Positions 36,601 to 44,303 of a DNA stretch of 64,000 bases are shown one piece after another. A model generated the notes under the pieces. That model was not told the DNA's origin. It was given only the letters and a program-made list of their open reading frames with translations, and searched no databases. This DNA comes from Flavobacteriales bacterium (GTDB lineage Bacteria > Bacteroidota > Bacteroidia > Flavobacteriales_D > Sanyastnellaceae), in assembly GCA_019694805.1 (NCBI GenBank), contig JAIBBG010000006.1, forward strand, positions 1-64,000. Reading direction: 5' to 3'. Within the stretch, counting starts at the first letter, position 1. Each line of letters starts with the position of its first letter. The translations under genes and the position numbers were made by a program.

Positions 36601-37653
36601 TGTGATGAAGTTACGGTGACTATGACAGAAACTTGCATAGGCGATTGTCCTGAAGAAGGAAATACTGATTGTGACCTGATCACTCCAGTACGTCCTGCTG
36701 GCAACATCTGTAACTATCCAGTGGATTGGGCTATGGCTCTCTTCGCTATGCCACAAGCTCACAAATGGTATCAGTTGGTTCCAGGTACTGGATCACTCAC
36801 CAACAACGGTGATGGAACAGTTTCTATCTCTGGTACTCTCGTGAACGCTTACGATGCAAACTGCGGTTTCTACTTCAGTGTGAACTTCGGTAGCGAAATG
36901 GATTGGAATGCATGGAGTGCACAAGCTCTTCCTCATGGATTCAAAGATGACTGCGGTGGTGTAGGTGCTAACCACGAAGATTGGTTGTACTACATCCTTC
37001 AGGCTGGTGAAGGTGCTGAACTTATCGGTTGGGGAACTTATTCTGGTTCTTCTATCGATCTGACTCACGCTCCAGTGAACCAGTACTTCGGATTCCAGTA
37101 CGGTGAAGGCGCTAACAACTATAACGCTGAGAATGGTTTTGGTGGTTGGTTCAACTACCACGGTACATTCCTCGTGAATGGCGAGCCTATCATGAGCGGC
37201 TTTGCTGCTGGTGCTGGTGACTTCGCATTCGAAGTTGACTGTTGCCCAGACTATCAGATCGTTCGTTGCTGGACTGCAATGGATTGCTCTGGTAACGAAA
37301 CCAGCTGGTGTCAGACTATCACCTTCGGTGACCTGATTGTTACTGCTCCACAAGTTGCTGCTCAACCAGAAATTGAAGCTGACAAAGGCGAAATCGCTAT
37401 CGTTAGCATCATGCCTAACCCAGCAACTGACAGATCAATGATTTCTTTCATGAGCAAGCAGTCTGGAAGACTTTCTCTCCAGATCCTTGATATGACTGGA
37501 AGAGTTGTTGCTGACCTCTACAACAACAATGTAGAAGGTGGTGTTGTTTACAATGCTGAATTCAATGCTGATCAACTTTCATCTGGTATGTACATGGTTC
37601 GTTTGAACTCAGGTACTGAAGTTGACATAGATCGCGTTCAGATTGCTAAATAA
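30619..37653 (+). CDS. Giant cysteine-rich HYR-like repeat surface protein with T9SS type A sorting domain
   Basis: The protein has 2,344 residues. A long-n-region signal peptide (about 1-45) is followed by about 22 beta-sandwich repeats of 75-85 residues, each ending in a linker such as VEDTTPP, VDNEAP or IDETAP. Each repeat carries four cysteines in the pattern ECxxE, DNC, a mid-repeat Cys and DxCxN. The repeats resemble HYR/Ig-like adhesive domains and are strongly acidic, which suggests calcium binding; this is inferred. Two related, Trp/Tyr/Gly-rich domains frame the array (about 190-350 and 2030-2191). A type A sorting domain (about 2263-2344, VSIMPNPATDRSM) directs T9SS export. The codons are those of a highly expressed gene. 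A surface adhesin or S-layer-like structural protein is the best guess. It stands alone between a promoter and a strong terminator. Confidence 0.9.
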   Translation: MGKLLRSLKFGDDSCCWRNTISSGLKATITVAMFVFWGVGQSYAQSEFPCELSINCPANVVLDCGSDVEDLGLTGAPEVSDFNCQGDLIVTHADEVLSGDNNCHVVISRTWTVSIIGGPSQMCTQMIEIVDTDGPVFVDEPADASYQCVGDIPPMPTLEATDCNMVEEIVGFDVQTGFDTLFCTLTTPVGPGPDWAVWLNGLTSLGLASNDYYTWIPGTATMHYYVDGTAYLTGDVRNMSNPSETWTVHFWMENGKNWADWSAMGRSYKDDLGFGAATHTAWTYYELVPVFSHFVGTGDNAGNSLYLSHQPSNYYFGFQFGEGANNRNNHDGGSGWFYYWGWVEGEYVSNHGDLTVDKVCVPVEHPDVNCETTYTRFWRAVDECGNVTFADQNITVEDTTPPVFENCYDDITIECGDEIPAQLPAEGLIAVDNCGGAVTISAIDPVVVEGSNDCHYMLEYGYVAMDSCGNIGRCSYIVNVVDTEYPTLTVPANQVVECNTDIDWGTASAYDVCAGELEVSVSEPMFYEDDCYGYWVVTYTTDDGCDHVVTATQTVDIVDTTDPVFDPYTVDVYVECDQVESVEGLTATDNCDLEVTIDLVEITNSGGCLGVIMRTYTATDDCGNTAEAIQYIHVQDTTPAVIDEPADMDVECDMVPEAPGAEGADVYDNCGYDVTVEFHTEVVEGDCPANYSILWIWEAWDYCENYSTDTTVINVSDNTAPGLWVPQGGVYNCDEEIIYGEASAEDNCDDMVEISHSDTIIAGECPQEYSVIRTWVAVDDCGNSSTASATYWVVDEVAPNWNEQQYAYSYECDEEIPVIQPEAWDNCSENITYDHSDFWYNESDCNGYLARTWSATDECGNTSYFYQYISIYDETAPVISYEPEIELPCDNYGGVYATATDNCDEFVAVEWLNDELVSGGCQGRIMRTYGAWDDCDNYSEVVQIITLTDDVDPWVTEQTPDQTIECGDDMPEVFVSFDDNCDDELSIVSGVFVETIDCIVYYTYTFTATDNCQNSISENVVITVEDTQDPWFEQLPENMTINCDDEVPAITYPNAYDVCDEDVDVEVADEVLPGECPQEYTIVRTYRAYDDCGNEAVESRTITVVDNEAPSFDGESFQYSYECDEEIELIQPVATDNCSEVIVYDHTDFWYVESDCYGSMVRTWTATDECGNTGYYYQYISIYDNTAPVFAGEIEIDMPCDQISNEILVTATDNCDEEVYIEILSDELASGGCAGRIIRTYRAWDNCENWSDFTQFITLIDNVAPVASMDPEDASYECDEEWSAPQVTFTDNCDEELTLLPDLFIATDGCTTTYHYIWTAIDHCDNATTVEATYTVSDYTAPTAVEYDDITVECGTEYIVLVPSFSDNCDMELDYDSGSSEEMVDCNRVITYWWTATDDCDHTTYVDWVVTIEDTTPPMLYTPFGGEYSCDEDIVYGEAQAYDLCDEDVVPTYTDSLIPGSCPQSYTLIRTWTVSDDCGNTSTGSAWYYVYDNEAPEFTSVPESVTIECSDDIPASEASAVDNCDELVDVTQVDNYYYQSECYSIIIRTFTATDDCENSSTAEQWIYIQDTTDPIITGEFEIEMPCDDISEGIFVSATDNCDDDVYIEIVSDEVASGGCAGRIIRTYRAWDNCQNYAEFVQFITLIDETAPVASIDPEDMTIECGMDWIPAMVTFEDNCDEELIIIDDLFMTQEACTTSYHYIWIATDHCDNSTTVDQWIHVVDTTAPVIDDQDSESTVACNVIVDFVIPMASDLCDESVEVVPSYESIPGQCPGEYTEVITFTATDDCGNTSSVTHTVHHVDEVAPTLTDIPTSMELECDEEVPSSEPGAYDYCSDATVMSNEWIEEGWCANSYTIVREFWAVDECGNESEPVYVYYWIYDATAPVFETEFNDENYECIDWASYEPQAASAVDNCGEVTITVEISEETSDECGNGWWYVGYVAVDDCDNYSNSGYWIHVDDTQAPELSEYPASVVLDCGDEIPAAPEVSATDNCDEVTVTMTETCIGDCPEEGNTDCDLITPVRPAGNICNYPVDWAMALFAMPQAHKWYQLVPGTGSLTNNGDGTVSISGTLVNAYDANCGFYFSVNFGSEMDWNAWSAQALPHGFKDDCGGVGANHEDWLYYILQAGEGAELIGWGTYSGSSIDLTHAPVNQYFGFQYGEGANNYNAENGFGGWFNYHGTFLVNGEPIMSGFAAGAGDFAFEVDCCPDYQIVRCWTAMDCSGNETSWCQTITFGDLIVTAPQVAAQPEIEADKGEIAIVSIMPNPATDRSMISFMSKQSGRLSLQILDMTGRVVADLYNNNVEGGVVYNAEFNADQLSSGMYMVRLNSGTEVDIDRVQIAK
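32782..35802 (+). repeat. Four-unit super-repeat inside the giant surface-protein gene
   Basis: Repeat units 6-9, 10-13 and 15-18 (counting linkers from the N-terminus) are three copies of the same ordered block of four unit types. Equivalent cysteine codons lie 933 bases apart between copies 1 and 2 (32911/33844, 33052/33985, 33283/34216) and 936 for the fourth unit (33514/34450). Between copies 2 and 3 they are 1,158 bases apart (33844/35002, 34216/35374, 34450/35608), the difference being one extra 75-residue unit (about 34645-34872). Confidence 0.85.
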
Positions 37654-37958
37654 TCGTGTAGTCAATTAACTATCTAATATTGAAACGCCCCCTGGTTTAC
37701 CAAGGGGCGTTTCTTTTTTTTACAGAATCCTCAGGATCTCTTTTTTCATGTATGAAAAGGAGGTTAAAATTCCCTGCTGATGTTCAATATGGAGGATTTG
37801 AAGATATGCTTAAACTTCAATAAATCAGTGCTTTAGGTTTTGTTTGGGCTGATTCACCTGGATTTGGATCGCTAATCTGCATTTTAAAGAGGGGCTGTCA
37901 GCCAACCTTTACCATATTTGCCACATCTTAGCTATTGAATCTTAATTGTACTGTTGAA
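37654..37958. other. 305-base region between the giant gene and the next secreted-protein genes
   Basis: It contains the terminator at 37682-37721 and, near the far end, CATATTTG at 37913-37920, one base off the -7 consensus and a possible promoter for the next gene. Nothing else was recognised in it. Confidence 0.4.
37682..37721 (+). terminator. Terminator of the giant surface-protein gene
   Basis: A 10-bp outer stem (37682-37691 with 37704-37713), extended inward by three pairs after one mismatch, is followed by a run of T. It is strong and lies 28 bases after the stop codon. Confidence 0.9.
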
Positions 37959-38336
37959 ATGAAGAAATCTTTTTTAACCTTAATGATCCTCGTTGCTTCT
38001 GTTTGCGCTTTTGCTCAACACAAAGTTTCGGTGAGTGCTGTTTCTGACTTCAAAACCATTCGCAACGGAATGGTTGAATCCACTTTTGTATTTGATCATG
38101 AACTTAGCGCTTCAGAATTGGCTGAATTTTCGGAATGGACCGGTAGTAACGCTGCTGTGGGTACTTTCAATCTTTCAGGTCGAACGCTGGTAACAAGCAT
38201 CAAAGCTGACATGAATAACAGCCACATTTATGGTAAAATGTTTCACCTTTTAGGCGTAGAAAGCCTCGAAGTCATGGTTGGCGGTCAAAAGAAGGTGATG
38301 GATATTGATGCGTTTTTTGCTCATTTCCAACTTTAA
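37959..38336 (+). CDS. Small secreted protein of unknown function
   Basis: The product has 125 residues: a signal peptide (about 1-19, MKKSFLTLMILVASVCAFAQ) and a mature domain of about 105 residues, with no domain I recognise. It has no sorting domain and no lipobox, so it is probably periplasmic. The start at 37959 was chosen over a TTG at 37935 because the signal peptide begins there. It ends 18 bases before the 1,110-residue type B protein, so the two are probably an operon and may work together. Confidence 0.75.
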   Translation: MKKSFLTLMILVASVCAFAQHKVSVSAVSDFKTIRNGMVESTFVFDHELSASELAEFSEWTGSNAAVGTFNLSGRTLVTSIKADMNNSHIYGKMFHLLGVESLEVMVGGQKKVMDIDAFFAHFQL

Positions 38337-38354
38337 TCTTAAAAACCCGGCTTC

Positions 38355-41300
38355 ATGAAATATTTGATCATTCTGGCAATATTTGCCGGAACAGCCTTTG
38401 GTGCGTTTGGCCAAATCTCTTGCTCAAATGCAGTTTATAGGGATACCACCGTGTACACGAACGGTGCACCTTCTGACAGTTTGTTTTTCATATGTGCTGG
38501 TCAGACAGCATCGCTCACTGCTACGCCTTCCTCGGGTAATCCTGGATGGACTTTTCAATGGTCTTCGTTTGTAGCGGCCAGCAATTCTTGGACACCTCTC
38601 ACAACGGAGAACAATGTACCTACCAGCACCCAAACTGTCGCAAATGGTGGGTATCGCGTACAGATTTTCGATGGTGATAATAATCTCGTCGATACGGACA
38701 TTGTATGGGTTTGTCGTGTTCAGACGAATCCAACAGTAAACGTCAATACCATCCCCGCTGGTTGTGGTGCGGTTAATTTGTCTGCCGTTTTCATCACCGG
38801 GAATATTACTGGCTATTACAATCCACCAACAGATACAGGTGTAATACCACAATTGATCGTGGATGCCAACACGGAAATCAGCATTTGCTATACAGCAACG
38901 CACACTTGGGTCTCTGACTTGGCGTTTTATGTGGTTGGCCCTGCTTCCTGCGGCAGTCCTACACTTCTTTTGTCACCGAATCCTGGTGCCAATGGCCAAG
39001 GCAATGTCTGCAACAGTGGTAATAACGTTACCAATCTTTGTTTTTCGACTGAGTCAACTGCCAATTTGGATGTTTGCACTGGAGCACCATTTACGCTTTC
39101 TGGTACTTACGGTTCTTATGGCCTTACCGCAACACCCATCAATTGGAGCCAATTGTATGGCTGTGACGCCAATACAACAGGATGGGCAGTTCAAATTTAT
39201 GACTGTGTTGGTGGAGACGTAGGTAGCCTTACCGATGCTACTTTGACATTTACAGGAACAAATAGTCTCGGAGATCCGATGACATCAACCTATACCACAC
39301 CAACTGGTTTCAATTCACCCATTGCGGATAATAGTTGCTCAGCAGCCAGCGCTTCCATATTTCAGGTAGGAGCAGTAGTCACACCAGCTACTCAAATTCT
39401 GCACAATTTCACGTATGAATGGACAGCGAATCCACCATTTCCAATTCCCAATAGCACATCGGCGTTGAACATTACCCTCAATCCGGGACCAACTGTTGAT
39501 ACCTATTTTACATTGACAATGGGTGGACCCAATCCAGGTGCAGCATGTGGAGGCAATGAGTCAGATACTGAGTTGTTCGACTATATTGATCCAACTACAG
39601 CCGTCATAACAACAACGGATACAGTTTACTGCGAACAGGAAAATGCATTCAATCTGACTTCAGATCAGAATGGTGGTACATGGAGTGGTACTGGTATCGT
39701 CAATGCGATTTTTGGTACATTCAATCCTGATGTTGCCGGTGAAGGAACATGGACCGTGAATTATATGCCTGCATCTGGTTGCGTGAATGGCACCAGCATA
39801 GACATTACTGTAATCGACCAACCGGTTGCTGCAATTACTCCGGTGCCTCCGGTCTGCAGTTCTGCCGATCCTTTTGATTTGGTGGTAGACATCCCCGGAG
39901 GTATTTTCTCTGGAGATGGAATCACTGATGGTAATGCTGGTACTTTCGATCCTTCTGTTTTTGGTCAAGGTACTGCAAACATCAATTATGAAATCGGTGG
40001 TGATTGCCCGGTAAGTGGCACGACCAGTATTGAGGTTGTTTATCAGGAACCACTGCAATTGGGATCTCCACAAACTGAATTTTGTATTGATGCAGACAGT
40101 GTTCAACTTTCTGCCAACGTACCTGGTGGTGTCTGGTCCGGCGACGGTATCACTGACGCTTTGAATGGTTGGTTCAATATTTCAGTTGCTGGACTTGGTG
40201 ATCATTCAATTACATATTCTTATAGTGGTGTATGTCTCGATGAATCTTCTATCACACTTTCTGTTGTTGATTCTACTTTAAGCATTGATCCTGTGAATGA
40301 CTTGTGTTTGAGCTCTAATCCAGTGGTATTGGTGGCATCATATTCCGGCGGAGTTTGGTCTGGTCCTGGAATTACCAATGATGTAGTTGGTGTCTTTAGT
40401 CCTTCTACCTTAGGTGCTACTGGTAATTATACTGTTTATTATACAAGCAATAATGCATGCAATGCTGTTGACAGCTTGACCATTTTTGTAGATGGAGTAC
40501 CATCTTTGAGTATTACCGTTCCTGATCAGGTTTGTTCGGATGAAGGCTTGATACAATTGCAAGCCAGCGAACCTGGCGGTGTATGGAGTGGTGACGGAAT
40601 CGTTGATGCAGTGAATGGAACATTTGATCCGGCCTCTGCTGGTTCAGGATCGGCTGACGTTACTTATACAATCAATGCAACGTGTATCTATTCTGCAGAA
40701 GACGTCATCAATGTCAATGCGGTACCAACAGTGAATGCAGGCGCAGATGTATCTATTTGTCCGGGTGAAGGTGCTTCACTACTTGGCAATGGTGCACAAA
40801 CTTATGTTTGGTCACCATCTACAGGATTGAGTTCTCCAAATGCGGCAAGCACTGCAGCTTCACCTGCAACTACGACAACGTACACTTTAACAGGAACCAC
40901 TGCAGCTGGCTGTTCAGACAGCGATCAGATCACTGTAACAGTTTATCCGGCTGCAAATATCAATGCGATGTCACCACTCTATGTGTGTGAAGGCGAAGAT
41001 GTTGAATTGAACGCAACTGGCGGTGTTACTTATACATGGACTGGACAAGGTGTAGCCAATCCAAATGCAGCGACTACTTCTGCATCACCAGGTGAATCTA
41101 CAACCTATGTCGTGAATGCAACAGATGCAAATAGTTGTGATGGATCTGCAACCGTAGAGGTCATTGTGATTGCACCGCAGGCGTATTTCATTCCTTCAAC
41201 TACGGAAGGAATGGTTCCGTTGGTGGTGAATTTTGACAATGAGTCCGAGGGCGACAACTTTACATGGGATTTTGGGAATGGATCAACTCTGCAGACTTCT

Positions 41301-41687
41301 GATGTAAACCAGGGTGTAGTGGAAGATTACACACAAGAAGGTGTATACACTGTAACACTTACCGCTGAAGAAGATGGATGTATTTCTACCTATTCAGTCG
41401 ATATCCATGCATACTATGTAAGCGGAATTTCTAAGGTACCTAACATTGTTACTTTGGGTGGCGATGGAAAAAATGATGAGTTCAGAATTGAATCTACCAA
41501 TATCAGAACCATCGAAGTGAATATTTTTGATAGATGGGGTAAACACTTGGGTAAGATTGACAAACCAGGTGGATCTTGGGATCCTTCTGAATTTGGTACT
41601 GGAACGTATTACTATGTGCTAAACGCACAGGGTTACGATGGTATGAACTACGAAAGATCTGGTTACGTCACAGTTATTTCGCAATAA
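38355..41687 (+). CDS. Secreted multi-domain protein with T9SS type B C-terminal domain
   Basis: The protein has 1,110 residues. A signal peptide (about 1-20) is followed by an Ig-like domain, then a region resembling a proprotein-convertase P-domain (about 150-300, ICYTATHTWVSDLAFYVVGP). Five repeats of about 80 residues each carry a core such as PGGVWSGDGI (about 435-780). Two further Ig-like units with AGADVSICPGEG- and YVCEGEDVELNA-type openings, and a PKD domain (about 950-1020), come next. The last domain (about 1025-1110, SGISKVPNIVTLGGDGKNDE) is the type B sorting domain. No catalytic site is visible. It is probably a surface adhesin exported by the T9SS. Confidence 0.85.
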   Translation: MKYLIILAIFAGTAFGAFGQISCSNAVYRDTTVYTNGAPSDSLFFICAGQTASLTATPSSGNPGWTFQWSSFVAASNSWTPLTTENNVPTSTQTVANGGYRVQIFDGDNNLVDTDIVWVCRVQTNPTVNVNTIPAGCGAVNLSAVFITGNITGYYNPPTDTGVIPQLIVDANTEISICYTATHTWVSDLAFYVVGPASCGSPTLLLSPNPGANGQGNVCNSGNNVTNLCFSTESTANLDVCTGAPFTLSGTYGSYGLTATPINWSQLYGCDANTTGWAVQIYDCVGGDVGSLTDATLTFTGTNSLGDPMTSTYTTPTGFNSPIADNSCSAASASIFQVGAVVTPATQILHNFTYEWTANPPFPIPNSTSALNITLNPGPTVDTYFTLTMGGPNPGAACGGNESDTELFDYIDPTTAVITTTDTVYCEQENAFNLTSDQNGGTWSGTGIVNAIFGTFNPDVAGEGTWTVNYMPASGCVNGTSIDITVIDQPVAAITPVPPVCSSADPFDLVVDIPGGIFSGDGITDGNAGTFDPSVFGQGTANINYEIGGDCPVSGTTSIEVVYQEPLQLGSPQTEFCIDADSVQLSANVPGGVWSGDGITDALNGWFNISVAGLGDHSITYSYSGVCLDESSITLSVVDSTLSIDPVNDLCLSSNPVVLVASYSGGVWSGPGITNDVVGVFSPSTLGATGNYTVYYTSNNACNAVDSLTIFVDGVPSLSITVPDQVCSDEGLIQLQASEPGGVWSGDGIVDAVNGTFDPASAGSGSADVTYTINATCIYSAEDVINVNAVPTVNAGADVSICPGEGASLLGNGAQTYVWSPSTGLSSPNAASTAASPATTTTYTLTGTTAAGCSDSDQITVTVYPAANINAMSPLYVCEGEDVELNATGGVTYTWTGQGVANPNAATTSASPGESTTYVVNATDANSCDGSATVEVIVIAPQAYFIPSTTEGMVPLVVNFDNESEGDNFTWDFGNGSTLQTSDVNQGVVEDYTQEGVYTVTLTAEEDGCISTYSVDIHAYYVSGISKVPNIVTLGGDGKNDEFRIESTNIRTIEVNIFDRWGKHLGKIDKPGGSWDPSEFGTGTYYYVLNAQGYDGMNYERSGYVTVISQ

Positions 41688-41704
41688 AAGAGTGATATGA
41701 TATC

Positions 41705-41732
41705 AAAAAGGGTTGCCACGGCAACCCTTTTT
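41705..41732. terminator. Bidirectional terminator
   Basis: A perfect 12-bp stem (41705-41716 with 41721-41732) with loop CACG has A-runs on the left and T-runs on the right, so it can end transcription from both the type B protein gene and the convergent mini-protein gene. Confidence 0.85.
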
Positions 41733-41751
41733 TATTGATTCTTTGGAGAAA

Positions 41752-42009
41752 TTATTTCTTACCTGGTTGAACAACTGGTCCATTCGGTACAGGCACGGTA
41801 GTAACCCGTGAAGTATCTGGTTGAGGCTTCGTACATGGTATGATGTTGAACAACGAAAAGTAACCTTTGCTCAGACTGAAAGTGGGTTGCTGCTGTTGTT
41901 GCTGTTGTTGCTTTTTAGGGTCACCCGGATCGGACAATACCTCATTGCCAGCGGCATAGATGAGACTGCTGAAAGAAATGAAAATAGATGCAATCAGGAT
42001 TTTTTTCAT
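41752..42009 (-). CDS. Small exported protein with a polyglutamine tract
   Basis: The 85-residue product has a signal peptide (about 1-19), then a run of eight glutamines (about 34-41, mixed CAA/CAG codons) preceded by DPGDPKK. A Pro/Val-rich tail ends the protein. No domain was recognised. Its own terminator and clear signal peptide support a real gene, but the function is unknown and the glutamine count may vary between strains. Confidence 0.6.
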   Translation of the reverse strand: MKKILIASIFISFSSLIYAAGNEVLSDPGDPKKQQQQQQQQPTFSLSKGYFSLFNIIPCTKPQPDTSRVTTVPVPNGPVVQPGKK

Positions 42010-42053
42010 AGGTAGATTTGCGAAAGGATAAACGAATATCCTGAAAACTTACT

Positions 42054-42806
42054 TTGTCTCAACACTCATTAACAACTTTTAGTCCTGAAACCACGGACCA
42101 AGCGAAAATCTTCGACGCATTGTTGATTTCGGGATTCCTGATTGCACTGTGTTGGATACCTTTTCTGATGGAAGAGTATCTTGATTTTCACCTGAAACAA
42201 TTCGGAATGCTGCCGCGCACATTGGAGGGCCTTAGGGGCATCGTGACGATGCATTTTCTGCACAGCGATTGGAAGCATATTGGTCAAAATTCACTTGGAA
42301 TTCTCGTACTGAACTCCTTTTTGTTTTACTTCTACCGCAGCATTTCCTTCAGGGTATTTGCCTGGATATTTTTTCTTTCCCCTGTAATTCTTTGGTTGGT
42401 AGGCCGCCAAAACAATCATATTGGAGCCAGTGTGATACTTTATGGCGAATTTGCTTTTCTGTTTATCAGTGGTATGATTCGCAAAAATCCAATCTTGCTG
42501 AGAGTGGCCCTTGTGGTGATCCTTTACTACGGTTCACTGGTATGGTATCTATTTCCTATTGACCAAAGGGTTTCATGGGAAGGACATGCATGTGGATTTT
42601 TGGCAGGCCTCTTGGCAGCCATCATCTACCGAAATCGAGGGCCACAGCGGAAGAAATATCGTTTTGAAACAGAGCCTGAATTACCGGATGATGAAAACGC
42701 CTATTGGAAAATCCCTGAGGAAAAAACCGATGTCACACCTACCGAAACCACAGTTACCGTGCGGTATCACTTTAAGGAAAACGACAAGAAATCGGAAATC
42801 AACTGA
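42054..42806 (+). CDS. Rhomboid-family intramembrane serine protease
   Basis: The product is up to 250 residues with about six membrane segments. The rhomboid dyad is visible as Ser in HIGASVILYGE (about 123-133) and His in GHACGFLAGLL (about 177-187). The first-loop motif HFLHSDWKHIGQN (about 67-79) is also typical. The usual GASG reads GASV; the catalytic serine is present. Rhomboids cleave membrane proteins within the bilayer. A C-terminal cytoplasmic tail of about 50 charged residues follows. The start is uncertain: TTG at 42054 is the only candidate that keeps the whole first membrane segment, and it sits in a promoter-like TTACTTTG. It abuts ugd with no gap. Confidence 0.82.
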   Translation: MSQHSLTTFSPETTDQAKIFDALLISGFLIALCWIPFLMEEYLDFHLKQFGMLPRTLEGLRGIVTMHFLHSDWKHIGQNSLGILVLNSFLFYFYRSISFRVFAWIFFLSPVILWLVGRQNNHIGASVILYGEFAFLFISGMIRKNPILLRVALVVILYYGSLVWYLFPIDQRVSWEGHACGFLAGLLAAIIYRNRGPQRKKYRFETEPELPDDENAYWKIPEEKTDVTPTETTVTVRYHFKENDKKSEIN

Positions 42807-44135
42807 TCAATGCTCTGACGTCACTTCTGCGACAGTCTCGCGACCAATGCTTTTATAGAAATATCCGAGTTCCTTCATTTTATCCAAATCATAAAGATTA
42901 CGTCCATCAAAGATGACTTTGTTTTTGAGCAATTGTGCCATCTTCTCAAAATCCGGATTGCGGAATGCACTCCATTCTGTAGAGATCAATAAGGCATCGG
43001 CACCTTCTAGCGCACTGTATTGGTCGTTGGCATAGCTGATGTGATATCCTTTTTGTTTTTTTACATTATCCATCGCTTCGGGATCGAAAGCCACAATTTT
43101 TGCTCCGGCCTCTAAAAGATGTTCGATCATATAGAGTGCTGGTGCTTCGCGAATATCGTCTGTGTCTGGTTTGAAAGCCAAGCCCCACATGGCAATGGTG
43201 ACATTGCTAAGACTTCCACCAAAATAGTCCAGGATGCTTCCAAGTAGAATAGTCTTTTGTCTTTCATTCACCTTCATCACACTTTTCAGGATCTTGAACT
43301 CGTAGCTGTTTTCTACTCCGCTGTGATAAAGAGCTTGTACATCCTTCGGGAAGCAACTACCGCCATAGCCCATTCCAGGAAAAAGAAATCTCTTGCCAAT
43401 TCGGGTATCTGTGCCAATTCCGATACGAACCGCATCAACGTCAGCACCAACCTTTTCGCAGAAGTTAGCAATTTCATTCATGAATGAAATCTTCGTTGCA
43501 AGAAATGCATTGGCGGCATATTTCGTCAATTCAGCACTGCGCTCATCCATGAAAATAATTGGATTGCCCTGTCGTGTGAATGGCTTGTACAACTCCTCCA
43601 TGAGTTTGCGCGCTCTTGCGCTATTCGTGCCGATAACAACACGATCAGGCTTCATGAAATCATCCACGGCGAAACCTTCGCGAAGGAATTCAGGATTGCT
43701 CACCACGTCGAACTGCACACTGGTGCGCGCTGCAATGGCATTATGAACTTTTTCCGCTGTGCCAACCGGTACCGTGCTTTTGTCTACAATGATTTTATAG
43801 TCTGTGATGATTTGTCCGAGATCATCGGCAACCTTCAGGACGTAGCTGAGATCAGCGCTGCCATCTTCACCTGGAGGCGTAGGCAAGGCCAGGAATATGA
43901 TCTGCGCATCCTGAATGGCTGCAGCAAGATCTGTGGTGAAATGAAGTCTGTTTTCCCGAATATTTCTTTCGAAAAGAACATCGAGATGTGGTTCATAAAT
44001 TGGGATTTCCCCATTTTTCATGCGTGTCACCTTGTTGGCATCAATATCCACACAAGTGACGTGGTTTCCGGTTTCTGCAAAGCAGGTTCCTGTGACCAAT
44101 CCAACATATCCTGATCCGACTACGGCAATATTCAT
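42807..44135 (-). CDS. ugd: UDP-glucose 6-dehydrogenase
   Basis: The 442-residue enzyme oxidises UDP-glucose to UDP-glucuronate with two NAD, supplying precursors for capsule, exopolysaccharide or LPS. The NAD motif GSGYVGLVTG (about 7-16), the catalytic Cys in GYGGSCFPKD (about 263) and the GLAFKPDTDDIREAP motif are all present. Length is typical. It is convergent with the rhomboid gene (stop codons adjacent) and stands alone; no polysaccharide genes are nearby. Confidence 0.96.
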   Translation of the reverse strand: MNIAVVGSGYVGLVTGTCFAETGNHVTCVDIDANKVTRMKNGEIPIYEPHLDVLFERNIRENRLHFTTDLAAAIQDAQIIFLALPTPPGEDGSADLSYVLKVADDLGQIITDYKIIVDKSTVPVGTAEKVHNAIAARTSVQFDVVSNPEFLREGFAVDDFMKPDRVVIGTNSARARKLMEELYKPFTRQGNPIIFMDERSAELTKYAANAFLATKISFMNEIANFCEKVGADVDAVRIGIGTDTRIGKRFLFPGMGYGGSCFPKDVQALYHSGVENSYEFKILKSVMKVNERQKTILLGSILDYFGGSLSNVTIAMWGLAFKPDTDDIREAPALYMIEHLLEAGAKIVAFDPEAMDNVKKQKGYHISYANDQYSALEGADALLISTEWSAFRNPDFEKMAQLLKNKVIFDGRNLYDLDKMKELGYFYKSIGRETVAEVTSEH

Positions 44136-44303
44136 ATTTCTAGATTTGAGCGAGCGAATTTAGTGCATTTGCTGTGGTTGAGCGGAATTCTCAAGGGGCT
44201 GCCCATGAAAAATCTTCATGGGAATAGGGGGATAACAATGCTTTGTTGTCTAAAATACAGAAGACCATAGAAAATTGGAGTTGTACGGCGCATTTTTGCC
44301 CTG

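Noticed and set aside
31228-36762. Long antisense open frames within the giant repeat gene (up to 343 residues)
   Set aside because: They mirror the biased codons of the plus-strand repeats, share no start context, have no family features, and repeat with the same period as the sense gene.
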